Positions 24,060-35,200 of a stretch of 64,000 bases of DNA are shown here, piece by piece (the stretch's first letter is position 1; every line of letters begins with the position of its first letter). The position numbers were made by a program, and so were the translations under genes. The stretch spans positions 109,635,141 to 109,699,140 of the forward strand of contig CM043942.1 in NCBI GenBank assembly GCA_014529385.2. Direction: 5' to 3'. This DNA comes from Adiantum capillus-veneris. Lineage: Eukaryota > Streptophyta > Polypodiopsida > Polypodiales > Pteridaceae. The notes under the pieces were generated by a model. That model saw only the letters and a list, made by a program, of their open reading frames with translations. It did no database searches and was not told the DNA's origin.

Positions 24060-24887
24060 ATGGCACACACAAAGCAAACAGCAAAAAAAGATCAACCTTT
24101 TTTTGCTCACCCTCACTCATCCGTCCAAGGTGCTCAAAAACCACCTTGGATACACGAACAAGAGCTCCTAGAAGAGATGGAGAGGGAATGGTCAGGTGAA
24201 GAGCAACAAGATGGACAACCTTCACGCAAGAAGAAATGGGTAGTGACTTCAGACACAGAAACCGAGATGGACAACGAAGCACAAAGCCCACCATGGAGTG
24301 GACAGAAGATCCCATGCAATCACCGAGTCTCGGCTGGAAAGACATTGCCACGAGGCTTCGGAGCTCTGCCGTCAGATCAGCCTAGACGTGATCATGGGTT
24401 ACTAAATGAAGAGGATTTTGAGGATGTAGAAGACGAGCCAGTTGGAGCGCACGGTGGAGTTGAAGAGCCAGTCGGAGCACATGGTGGCCTTGAAGATGCG
24501 CAAGCTCCTCCTGGTAGAAAGAAAAAGTTTTTCAAGGTTCGCCCTCGCAAGGCCCATGTCCCAGATCCTACCATCCCTCAACAACGGGCTCCTGCTGTGA
24601 AGCGAAGCATTCCAAAAGCCTTGCAAGAGATTTGTCACTATCAAAATACTTCAGACCTTCTCATCCGCAAGGCACCATTCGCACGTTTGGTGAAAGAGAT
24701 CATGCAAAGTTATCGAATGGCGTTTTGAGTTCAAGGTATCGTCGTAGAAGCTCTGCAAGAAGCGGTAGAATATCAACTAATTTCTCTTTTTGAAGACACT
24801 AACTTGTGTGCTATTCATGCAAAACGGGTGACAATAATGCCCAAGGATATAGCTCTTGCGCGTCGAATCAGAGGAGAGAGAGATTGA
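24060..24887 (+). pseudogene. Histone H3-like gene with about 180-residue N-terminal tail (one in-frame stop)
   Basis: The ORF starts MAHTKQTAKKD, which mirrors the H3 tail ARTKQTARKS and keeps Lys4 and Lys9. About 170 residues follow that do not occur in H3: acidic and proline-rich sequence, a tandem EPVGAHGG repeat (residues 126-142) and basic runs (SRKKKW, GRKKKFFK). From residue about 185 the histone fold begins: ALQEICHYQNTSDLLIRK, then PFARLVKEI. A TGA at 24726-24728 stops the frame. The same frame then continues as [34 protein letters not shown] and [10 protein letters not shown], ending at TGA 24885-24887. The stop replaces the position of a conserved Arg, consistent with CGA to TGA. 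Loop 1 has no insertion, and the C-terminal half is nearly canonical H3, so it is closer to H3 than to typical CENH3. No intron is seen. It lies in line with a transposase-like gene. It may be a captured retrogene or an element-encoded histone mimic. Confidence 0.85.
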
Positions 24888-25010
24888 ATTTGACTTTTAT
24901 GCAATTTTGGCAATGTAAAGATATCTTTTTCAAATATAAGGAGTCGTGGCTTTAGTGATTTCTTTTTCGACGTACTGAACATTTGTGTTTTAAGTGATAT
25001 GAGTAAAACT

Positions 25011-25129
<119 letters not shown>

Positions 25130-25178
25130 TCGATAGAAGAGCTGTCAACCAAGTGTGGTTGATTGAAAAACCAAAAAA

Positions 25179-25375
25179 GCATAATATCATTGCATTTTTG
25201 TAAACCTAGCCTAGAGAAGGTAAAAGAAAGCTCTCTGGGGGCCTGCCGCATAAGCGCGCGAGAAGGCAAAAGTAACAGTTACTTTTGCCTTCTCGCGCGC
25301 CTCTGCGGCAGGCCCCCAGACAGCTTTTTTTTACCTTCTCTAGGCTAGGTTTACAAAAATGCAATGATATTATGC
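25179..25375. repeat. Long hairpin, 98-bp arms
   Basis: Arms 25179-25276 and 25278-25375 pair around the single A at 25277 (GTAACAGTTAC centre), with about four mismatches. The arms hold CTGGGGGCCTGCCGC and GCGCGCGAGAAGG blocks. It is built like hairpins 1 and 2 (GC-rich inner arm, one-base centre) but its sequence is different. Confidence 0.95.
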
Positions 25376-25601
25376 ATTTATGGTGTTATTTATATGAAAA
25401 AAAAACTCTTGATTTTGGTTTAGAGAATTGCACAATCATATCACAAGATAGAACCAATCACCTACTGTCTATCGTACCATAAACTCAATACAGAATTTCA
25501 CAGCTAAAATCAAGTCCCATTCGAAATTTGAAATAGCAAAGTACAAAGATGTGATATATCCCATTATAAATTTGAAAGAGTTAATTACAAGATATATGCA
25601 G

Positions 25602-26349
25602 CTATTGAGTGCTTGAGCCATCTAAGATATGGCGAGCAATGTTTTCTCGGCGCTCTTGGGTGCAGGGAAGCTGTTTGTGCAGCACATCCCAAGCAATTTG
25701 TTCCACATTGCTTAGACCTACAGCTTGGCTTAAGGCCACGTTACAAAGCACACGACTACGAATATGTGTCGCAAATGCAGCACTGGCCATAGATTTATTT
25801 ACAAGATAAATAACTTGGGAGGCTTGAGATATGGTTGACAGGCATAGGATGCGGCTCATTGCTTTCATCATTGACACCCAAAATTGACCACAAGGAGTGT
25901 ACTCCTTGTGGATTATCGCAAAGCCGTCTTGGGGGAGCTTGCCAAGGTAATGCGCAAGGGATGACTGCCATCCAAAAGCTTGGCGCCTACCATCTCCTCC
26001 CTGACCTGCATGCCCATCCAGCTCCCATCCAGCTCCACAACATTCTACAAAGAAATCAATAGGTAAATAAGATTTCCGAATGCAAAAATGAAAATTAATG
26101 TAATCACAAAACAAAAATTAATTAATACCTCTTGTTTTTCATCGTCCTCATCGTTTATGCCTTTGCTGTCAAGAGAAATAGATGAATTGGGAGCCATAGC
26201 GACACTCTCAAGTTCATCTATATGAACAGGCATAGGAGTGCGTTGGGCTTCAAGCAATGCGTGTGTAGCTACAAACTCATCCTCCGACACAAATGAGTGC
26301 GGTGCATCTCTCACCTCCACCATTGCGAACTCCACTGTATCTACCACAC
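25602..26349 (-). pseudogene. Unknown gene, 3' part, truncated by element A
   Basis: The minus-strand reading ends with a TAG at about 25602 after NVALSQAVGLSNVEQIAWDV and ERRENIARHILDGSS. An upstream exon (26349 to about 26131) reads VEVRDAPHSFVSEDEFVATH and DELESVAMAPNSSISLDSKG. The two are separated by a likely intron: donor GAG|GTATTAATT near 26130 and acceptor TTTGTAG near 26044. The start of the gene is lost where the LTR of element A begins at 26350. It converges on the H3-like gene. I do not recognise the protein. It could be a second gene of the same transposon or a disrupted host gene. Confidence 0.45.
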
Positions 26350-27274
26350 TGTTGGAGCCCAACTTGTCCAACTGTTGTAATGAGCCCACCTTGTAAAGCC
26401 TATCAAATTCCCATTTTTATGTCAAAGAAGTCTTATCATTTTGATCCACCTGTCTGGGTTATGTAAAGATTAATCAGTCAGTCAGGACCCATAATTGTTC
26501 CCACTTTGTCATTATGAGGAAGAGAACCCCATGTACATTTTTGAGCTAAGGTGACTAAAGTATAAAAGTCACCTTAGAACCATTTTCTGATATAACATTT
26601 TTTAATATTAATCCTGTGTCGTACGAGTCTGAGAGAGAGAGAGAGAGTGAGTGTGTCTTATCCTCTTCGCTACGCGCTTCTCCCTCACCGGATTCATGAC
26701 ATGACCACATCATCGTGGTAGTCTCTCCGAGAGCTACGCGCCCACGCCACACATTCATATTTTCGAGCTGTTCACGATCGACCCTTCCTCGAGCTTGTTT
26801 TTCTTGTAAGTAACACAAACGGTGTCTATTTTCAACAATCAAGTGCTCTATGGAATGAGAAAGAGATTAGCTACACATAGATATTCATAGACTTAGGTTT
26901 CGCCCACTTTTGGATTATGACCTGTGAGTCTATCGCGACTGTAATCGAGATAACTAGGGTTCAAATCTGGTGAGATTAGACTTATAGGTAAGTATATCCT
27001 ATTGAGAGGATGGCGCCTAGTAAGTTTGATGCGATTCTGCGTTCATTGGAGGTGTAAATGGTGTTGTGAGCGTTTAGGGATAGAGTGGGTTGCATTCTAC
27101 CAGGGTTAGTGATTGATACATCATAAAAGTGCGTATGTGTAGATTGGTCTTAGCCTGACAAGCTAACGAGATTGCCTACATGCACCTACGGGTTAGTCGT
27201 GTCATCGGATGATAAGTATGTTGTCTGTGTCGTGCTTGCGAGCATGAACAGGGGAGTAGTTTTTCCATAAAACA
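26350..27274 (+). repeat. Element A 5' LTR (925 bp)
   Basis: It begins TGTTGGAGCCC and ends ATAAAACA immediately before the PBS, with TG...CA ends. A TATA box (TATAAAAG) lies at 26561-26568. A GA microsatellite at 26631-26645 is much longer in the 3' LTR (45245-45319). The contracted motif AGTCTATCGCGACT is at 26927-26940. Confidence 0.95.
26546..26577 (+). promoter_or_regulatory. TATA box enclosed in an 11-bp inverted repeat (element A promoter)
   Basis: CTAAGGTGACT (26546-26556) and AGTCACCTTAG (26567-26577) are exact reverse complements flanking the TATA box that starts at 26561. The same arrangement is kept in the 3' LTR (45160-45191). Transcription would start about 30 bp downstream, inside or near the right flank. 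Confidence 0.75.
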
Positions 27275-27275
27275 T

Positions 27276-27294
27276 TGGTGCCGCTACCGGGGAC
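27276..27294 (+). other. PBS complementary to tRNA-Asp
   Basis: TGGTGCCGCTACCGGGGAC begins two bases after the LTR. From memory, plant tRNA-Asp(GTC) ends CCCCGGCAACGGCGCCA, whose complement is TGGCGCCGTTGCCGGGG; the site differs at a few positions. The copies at 45942, 47748 and 62135 are closer or similar. Confidence 0.85.
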
Positions 27295-28036
27295 ACAAGA
27301 CCTTAAGTAGGGAGATCTACGTCACTCGTGTGATGGTTAGCTTACTTTAGTTTCGACTAGAGAGAGCTTAAACTTTTAGAACAAGATCCAGGATAGAGTA
27401 TCCTGAGGTCTAGTGGATAGCCAGGAAGCCTGTGTCTTGCCGAGGGTCTATGACTAGTTAGATTTAGTTAAGTAGGATAATGTGGAGTTATGGTTTTTGG
27501 TTTTGAGTGCTTGTTATACTTGTGTAGAAATAGAGTAGAAAAACGCTGTAAAAACGCAAAAACAAACAAAAAGAAGAAACAATAAGGCCGTTTGCTTGCC
27601 TTGAAAGCAAAACCCACACCATATACCCTTGAAGGGGGTGAAAAGAGTAGACATTGAAATTTATGATCCAACACTTGAGAAAACATAAAAATTGCGACCA
27701 AAACCAACAAAAAGAAACAGGTGATTGTCATAATAAAACACTAAGTGACCCTAAAAAAGCCAAGAAGAGATATAACTATTAGCCTAGGGTAAAATGATTG
27801 TTTCATGAGGTACGACTAATATTCACAAGTTTAAGATGAAGTGTCATCAAATTTGCATCACTTCAAGTCCATTTGAGTTGTGAATTGCCATAGAAAAGTG
27901 AAATTTGTGAAGTGCTTGAGTCCAAGGTCAAAATAAGTCCAAACTTCATAAATCTTGGGGGATAGACTTATATGGGCACAGAGAACACAATTTTCCAAAA
28001 ACAGACAAAAAATGAAATCCCCATTGCTCTCTGCCT

Positions 28037-28650
28037 AGTCTATCGCGATAGACTGATGAAGTTGGTGATTGACTAACAACAGAAAAAAAACCTTTATACC
28101 ACAGGTTTAACACATCAATACAAGGGTACTCACAAAAATTGAGTGAAACTGAACACCATCTTGACCACAAAACATCAAAACTGGTGTTTTAGAGTCTTAA
28201 TTCAGAGACAAGGGCAAAAAGGCTTTGACCAAATGTCCAAACAGTGCCAAAATTTGTCAATGCACTACACAAGGAGAGGGTGAACCAGCTGTGGAGAAAA
28301 CTTGAGAAAAATGCCAACAATGGAGAACATGCCGAGTCTATCGCGATAGACTAGAGAAACTGTTGTTGGGGACCTTATCTTTCAAATTTCCTAGAGGGAG
28401 AGCTTTATCAGAGCCTATACAACATACACACCAAATTTCAAGGCATTTAGATCACTGAAAGTTAATCTAAGGCCCAGATAGAGAATTAGGCTCTGACCAA
28501 AATACTAAAATGGGACCAAAACCCAACCCAAGTGTCCAAACTTCATAAAACTTGAGGGATAGGCTATAGAGGGTAACTGGAACTCAAGGGTGAAGTCACA
28601 ATTTTAAATCGACTTATGCTGAGCAAATTGTCAGTCTATCGCGATAGACT
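28037..28650. repeat. Palindrome cluster 1 in the gag leader: three copies of AGTCTATCGCGATAGACT
   Basis: Exact copies lie at 28037-28054, 28335-28352 and 28633-28650, 298 bp apart each. They sit between the PBS and gag in sequence that is otherwise unstructured and noncoding. Each is a perfect 18-bp dyad centred on CGCG. No ORF crosses them with conservation. Confidence 0.95.
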
Positions 28651-29101
28651 AAGAAAGTAGTGATTCAGACATATTTTGCAATTTGTGACTATACTGCTAG
28701 GGCATAATCTCCATATAGATCCCAACCATCATTTCATATTTGAAATTGGACCACCAGAAGACTGACTAAGTGGTTGCTGTACATACTTGAAAGATTTTTC
28801 GTGATTCAAGGAAAACCCTTGTGAACAGACTAACCATACTTGTGTAGATCCCAAAAGGAGATCATCACAAAGCTGCACAAGAAGGAGTCCAGGTAAGATT
28901 TAATTTTGCAACCCAGCTTTCATTCTTATGTATTTAAGGTCGGGAGCCTTTGTTAAGTAAGGAGCTAAAAGTGTCAAAAGTCAAGTAAGCACCACATCCA
29001 CCGAAGAGAGTGTAACTCAGACGAGACTAGACCCATTAGCACCGATCATTGAAGAGGGTAGTGACACTGACACTGACACTTCGTCGGAAAAGTCCTTCTT
29101 C

Positions 29102-31613
29102 ATGATGGGAAGTCAACAACTAGGAGGGTTCAACGGTGAAGGACCAATGCGAGGGGGAAGCACCTCCCTACATCCTTTAAACGAAACCAAGTTCACTATA
29201 ATCTTCTTGGAAGGAACAAACTCGAGGGGAGCCTTAGTTTCTTCTGACTATCGAGGACGCAAGTGTATTTGTATTGAAGAAAGACCGGCTCAGAGACTAG
29301 AGATAATTCGAGTCTATGATGATGGAGACAGATTCCGAGACGAAAAGGGGAACCACTATCTGATAGTTAGTAACCCTGAGGATTACAACAGATATGGAGA
29401 TAACGTGGCAAAAGGGAAAATGGTTTCAGAAACCCAAGAACCGCCTCCTAACATGAATCGACCTGGAGCGCTTTTTATGTATGATAAGAAAACAACCAGG
29501 GTCCCAACCTATAATGAAAATGCGGGTATTTACAAGCATGAAAGCGAGGGAATAGTCTCTTACTTTTGATGCAAGGAACCCTACCCAAACGAATTAAGCA
29601 AAGACAAGGTTCTTTACTTATTCTCTTATGAAACTGCTATGGGGAAGGATATTGTTTTTGTTGACAGGTACGGGTGAGAATACAAACGTATTCTCCTAGA
29701 AGAGTTTGAAAAGGCAACAGTTCCGGGAGCATCAACCTATCGCCCCGACGAAGTACCAAGAGCCAACTACACCCCTAGCAAGTCGACAAATCCCTTTTCA
29801 GAAGAGTATGACGCTACGTCACATTCTACCCGACAGTCGACGTTCAACTACCAGGACCAACCAGCTACTCAGCCATCATTGCAGGCATGGCTTTGACAGA
29901 GTGCTACATTAGAACAAGACCGAACCCGAGAGGGTTATCAAACTGCACGAGGGCTAAGGGATTTACAAGAACCACCACTTTATGCACAATATCAAGGAGA
30001 GAGTAAGCTAAAGACTCAGGGGTCAATTGAGCCTGGAAGACCACCCCTAGAATGAGTTCGGAGAGATGAACCATCTCTTGCGAGAACTGTTAGATATTAT
30101 GGCTTAGGAGCACCATTGGGAGAGGAACCTGGCCACTAGAGAAGACCAGAGGAGGTATATTGACTAGGACGGGGAGATCCCATGATGAGATTTGTAGACC
30201 ATCGTAGAATTAGACCTTCTCAAGTGCAAAAATGGGTAAACAAGAAATATACGGGAAGCAGGGATCCGAGAGATCATGTAGCAGCCTTTTTGCGTGTAAT
30301 TAGAGCTGAAGAGGTGTTAGACTTTCCTACCCAATTTGCAAGATTTGGTTTAACCTTAGAGGATGATGCTGCTACATGGTTTGACTTAGTGGAGTGAAGA
30401 GACTTTGAGTCTATGGAGGAAGTGTTTGATGAGTTTATCGAGGAATTCTCACAAAGGGGAATAGCTCATAATACGTCTCACAAATCCATAAATTCGAACA
30501 AAAAGATGGAGAATCTGTGCGAAAGGCAGCCCTCCGATTAAAAAGATATGTTAAGTTCTGCCCCGTGGAAGAACTGCCAACTCAGTCCAGACTTATGCTT
30601 ATATTTATTCAAGGACTAAGGAATGCAGATCTCTAGAAGGACTTACATATGAACAGGAGCACGACGTTGAATGTGTTAACCAAGGAGGCTCTATACCTTG
30701 TGGACAATTGTGCGGTCTACAAAGGGGTGAGTTCAAGGATCTTGACGATGATTCCTCCTTGCAACAAAGCGGAAGCAAGTCTGCTAAGACAACACCGAAA
30801 GAAGAAGTAGCGGTGAGCCAAAAGCAGCTTGTAGAGAAAGTGATTAAAAAGATTAACTTGTATTCCAAACCACAAGCTAAACAACCAAAACGGTGTGCGA
30901 TTGAACAAAAATGGACAAACCATGGGACGGAGGAGTGTTATTATAACAAGGGATATGTGAGAGAACGACCATATGCTCCGCAAGCTCAGGCGACATCCCC
31001 TCAAGTCCCACCGATGCCTAGATATCAGACAGGCAACCTACCAGGACCTATAGGTGTAGAAATACCACAACCTGTGTTGGGACAACAACCACCCCTACCA
31101 GGATTACGACCAGTCGGAATAAGATACACACCCACAATAACTGAGTCGGATGAGAAGGATTTGGTACCTATGCATGCATACTACGACGAGCCCAATGGAT
31201 ATGAGACAAACTTTGTCTATTATCCACCGGAAGAACCCTCTACACCAAAACCATGGAGCATGATAGGAAATACAGGACCACCAACTGCTGCACAGACAGC
31301 GGGGGAAGGAAGATATAGCTTGGATGAAAGAACACTGTTGTTCATAGCCAACGGAGGCATGAGCGGGCAGAGGTTTGCACACCAACAAAGAGGAGCTCAA
31401 GGAGCACCTCAACAACCTAAGGGACCATGCTACAAGTGTGGTGGAGACCATTGGCTGAGGGACTGTCCTCATGATGAAATCATTAGGGTCAACGCATATT
31501 GCACCGAGTGTGGAATTACTCACTTGATCCCTGATTTCCCTAAAAATCCGAGCAAAGGAGCAAAAATTACTTTGAATATGCTGGGAGCACTGCCTTCCAG
31601 TGGAGGGTCATAA
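29102..31613 (+). pseudogene. Element A gag (several frames)
   Basis: The start is taken at ATG 29102 (MMGSQQLGGFNGEGP). An N-terminal domain (29190-29400: RKCICIEERPAQRLEI, DDGDRFRDEKGNHYLIVSNP) is shared with the gag start of element C. The capsid-like region follows (30182-30397: VQKWVNKKYTGSRDPRDHV, then LTLEDDAATWFDLVE). A Pro/Gln-rich linker leads to the zinc knuckle CYKCGGDHWLRDC (CX2CX4HX4C) near 31429. Frame changes near 29570, 30400 and 30700 make it nonfunctional as read. The protein would form the particle shell and bind the RNA. No start codon precedes 29102 in the open part of the frame. Confidence 0.85.
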
Positions 31614-31679
31614 AACGAAACTCCGATTCCTGTTAAGGTCTTGACGAGAGCCCAAACAAGGAAAAATGACAATTAGCCC

Positions 31680-32298
31680 AAGAGTAACGATGAAAATTAA
31701 GAAGAAATCAAGACTGACAAGTCTAGCGTCAGTCGTGATAATCCTTGGAAAGAACGAAGAGCGAAAATGAAAGCTAGACGTGAGCGAAAACAGAAAGATG
31801 TAGAAGCTGAGCTAACAATAGCTTGAGAGCAACTTAAACAGCAAAGAGAGTCCGACTCTCTAAAATCAATGGAGGGACCAAGAAGCGCAAGCTCAGGAGG
31901 GTCGGTATTGGTAGATAAGGTCAATGAACCCTTAGATGCAATCTTGCAAGCATATGAAGCAAGATTGAAAAACAGACAGACTCTAGAGCAAAGGTGGATG
32001 ACATATCCATATCCAGAGATAGAAAAACAGAGACTAGAGATGTGCAAACAGCTGATTGAAACTGCACAAGCTTTACTGGAGCCTCCACCTATGGAAGTGG
32101 GAGATAGAGTAATCAAACCACCAAACAATGAAACACCTCACAAAACCGAACAAAGGCTACCTGACAAGATAGAAAACGTTATTGCCAGATGTAGAGGATG
32201 CAAGAATCGTGCCTAATAGCACTGATGAATCACTGAAAGATTTTCCACCATATACCCCTTTTGTGGAAGAAAATTGACCTGAAGAGCTATGGGAAACG
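31680..32298 (+). pseudogene. Element A gag-pol linker
   Basis: A charged, helical stretch (31869-32216 as one frame: MEGPRSASSGGSVLVDK, LKNRQTLEQRWMTYPYPE) lies between the zinc knuckle and the protease. A stop and a frame change separate it from pol. It has no recognisable domain. Confidence 0.5.
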
Positions 32299-35200
32299 GT
32301 GAGAAAAGCTCAAGAAAAATATGAGACAAAAACAATCGAGTCAGCGCCTTTCTCGGAGTTGAACTTGAATAAGCCTCCATGGGATTTAGACGCTAAATCA
32401 TTTCAAGGGGATAATGGTTCAGTTGCATCCAAAGATAGTAGACCGGCATCACGCAGAACTTTGCCACCATACATGGGAGACTACGAGGCAAGGTCAGAAA
32501 TTCGAAGAGTACCTTCTCAAAGAATAGGCGGGTCAAATCAATTGGACACTAAAATCTTGACAAACTTGTTGACCACTCCGGTCAAGTGTACAATCACATT
32601 GGCAGAATTGTTAAAAATTAGGCCAAGCATGTGGATGGAAGTGGGAAAATGTCTTGAAAAATTTGGTATAAGGATGCCTCTTAAGTTCTTCGAAACCGAG
32701 CTTAATGACATAGAACCAAAGAAAGTCAACACTAGACCAGTGCCACTCAACAAGGTCGGAGAGTATTGTGAGGGTGAAGACGGCAACACAACCCTACTAG
32801 TTGAGTATAACGGCATAGAGACTAAGGCCATACTTGATAGCGGAGCTGGCATTGCCGTTGCGACCAAAATGTTATGGGAAAAATGGGAAAAACAAGCAAT
32901 ACGAACAACTAGAATGAAATTGCAACTGGCGGATGGGCACATAGAAAGGCCTATAGGATTGCTTGAGGCAATTTTGGTATTTTCATGTGGCATAGAGTAC
33001 GAACATACCTTTGCCATTGTAGATTTCGGCAAGAAGAACAACTATGAAATTATCCTTGGTAGGCCGTTCATGAGGCAAGTCAAGATGGTGCAAGACTGGG
33101 GGTATGATTATTTGTATCTAAGACATGTTGAAACTACTACACGTGTAAACATGAAAAATCATAGCTACCATGATGTCACGAGAACACCTGTGGAAGAATT
33201 TGACTCAGCCACCATTAGTGGATCAGAAGTCCCAGCGTGGCTCTGTAAGAAAAAGGAGATATGGATGTGCGGAGCATCTCAATGTAGTGAATTTGACCAC
33301 AATGAAAGGACACTAGAGAGGGTCTTGGAAGATGATGCCTAAATACGAGAACCCTTTCCTGAAGAGAAGCTCGAACCCCTAGAATGGTCTCAAATTTTGG
33401 CTACATTGGATGTATGCGTCAATGAAGTCACTCCCACCAAATTTTGTGACGAGAATGGCTACGATATCTTACCATACTACATGTTGAGAAAAATTGTGGA
33501 GGAAGACGAGAACGATGGAGATACTGAGAATATGAGGATCAATAAAACAGAAACGAAACTTGAGATTAAGATAGTGGGCTATGTGGACATCCCCACTAAA
33601 GAAATCAAGCAGGAGGGAGAAGAATTTTATGATTCTTGTGATCAATGTGAAAACAAGGATAATGCGGATGATGAGAAGTCGAAAAATACGGAGGGAGACG
33701 ACCATCAAGAACAAGACAATGACGTCTTCTACAATTTCCCAAACCAAAGTGAGAGACGCCAAAAAAGATGCAAGAGTAAACGACACCATAACAGTCTACC
33801 AACTAGGCGGAGACCTATGCCGGAGTTCAGGGGTAAGACACAGTTCCTTATGAACATTCATGCTGTTGATTGTGCTAAGGATAAAGTGTCAGGAAGATTT
33901 CTTAAGGCTGCTGAAGACTCAGGATTTAAGTCCAGACTGTTGAAACCTAAGAAAACCAGCAAAGCAAAAAAAAGAGTTGCAACAGAAAAACTGGATGTCT
34001 CTGATGATCCAATTATGACGAAAATTGAACGGAAAATGAGATACAATGATTTGAAACAAAAAATTAAAAATGTATGGACAACCGAAATGGAAATTAGTGA
34101 TGGAACGAACGCTAGTGATGGGAGTAAAAAGATAGATGTACCTCCTCACTATTGTAAGTACACCATTCAGGAAAGAAGATTGTTGGTTCAGCAACCAATG
34201 AGAGAGCCTAAATCAAACAAGTCCTACGATGGGCCAGAGAACGCCAAGAAAATAGACTTAGCAGAGCCAGGAGAAAGTCCTCGACCTGCTTACATTGCCA
34301 CAGATCTAAGCCGGGAAGAAGAGGACTTATTGATCAAAACACTTAAGGAATTTCGTGATGTATTTGCATGGTCGTACAAAGATTTGAAGGGGGTGGATCC
34401 TAACATTTGTGAACATTCAATCCCTCTGAAGTCTGATGCAAAGCCGAGCAAACAACCTCCATATACGTATAATGAGACATTCGCCAAAAGGATAAAGGAA
34501 GAGATAGACAAACTTATGGAGGCTGAATTTATTTATGAGATAGAGCACACGGACTGGGTGTCACCGATAGTGGTGGTACCCAAGAAAAACGGGAAATTAC
34601 GAGTATGTGTGAATCTCAAGAAGGTAAACGCAGCAACAATAAGGGACAACTATCCTCTTCCTATCACTGAACACGTCCTGGAATGAGTAGAAGGCAAGCA
34701 AATCTATAGCTTTATGGACGGATTCTCTGGTTATAACCAAATGGGGGTCAAACTAGAAGATCAATACAAAACAGCGTTTGCAACAGAATGGGGCATATAT
34801 GCGTTTAGGGTGCCATTTGGCTTGACCAATGCTGCAGCCACATTTCAGAGATTAATGACACATGATTTTAAAGAATACTTGCGAATATTCTTGGATATTT
34901 ACATGGATGACTTGTGTGTCTATTCTCTATTGAGAGAAGACCATATAGATCATCTTAGAAAGGTATTCGAAAAATGCAGAACGTTTAGGATTTGCCTCAA
35001 CCCAGAAAAATGTGTATTCATGGTCCGACAAGGTAAAATCTTAGGCCACATAGTATCGTCTAATCGAATTACCACTGATGAAGACAAGGTAAAGGTGATC
35101 ATAGAATTGCCAAGACCAAACACTGTACGAGAGGTACAATCATTTATGGGACATTGTGGATACTACCGACGTTTTATCTACATGTACGTTATAATAGCAA

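Noticed and set aside
24060-24887. CENH3 as the identity of the H3-like gene
   Set aside because: The long tail suggested it, but loop 1 has no extra residues and the C-terminal half is nearly canonical H3, unlike plant CENH3.
25602-26349. hAT transposase for the minus-strand gene
   Set aside because: No hAT dimerisation motif or zinc BED domain could be seen; left as unknown.
28037-28650. CRISPR-like reading of the spaced palindromes
   Set aside because: Spacing of about 290 bp, no uniform spacers, no cas genes and a eukaryotic retrotransposon context exclude a CRISPR array.
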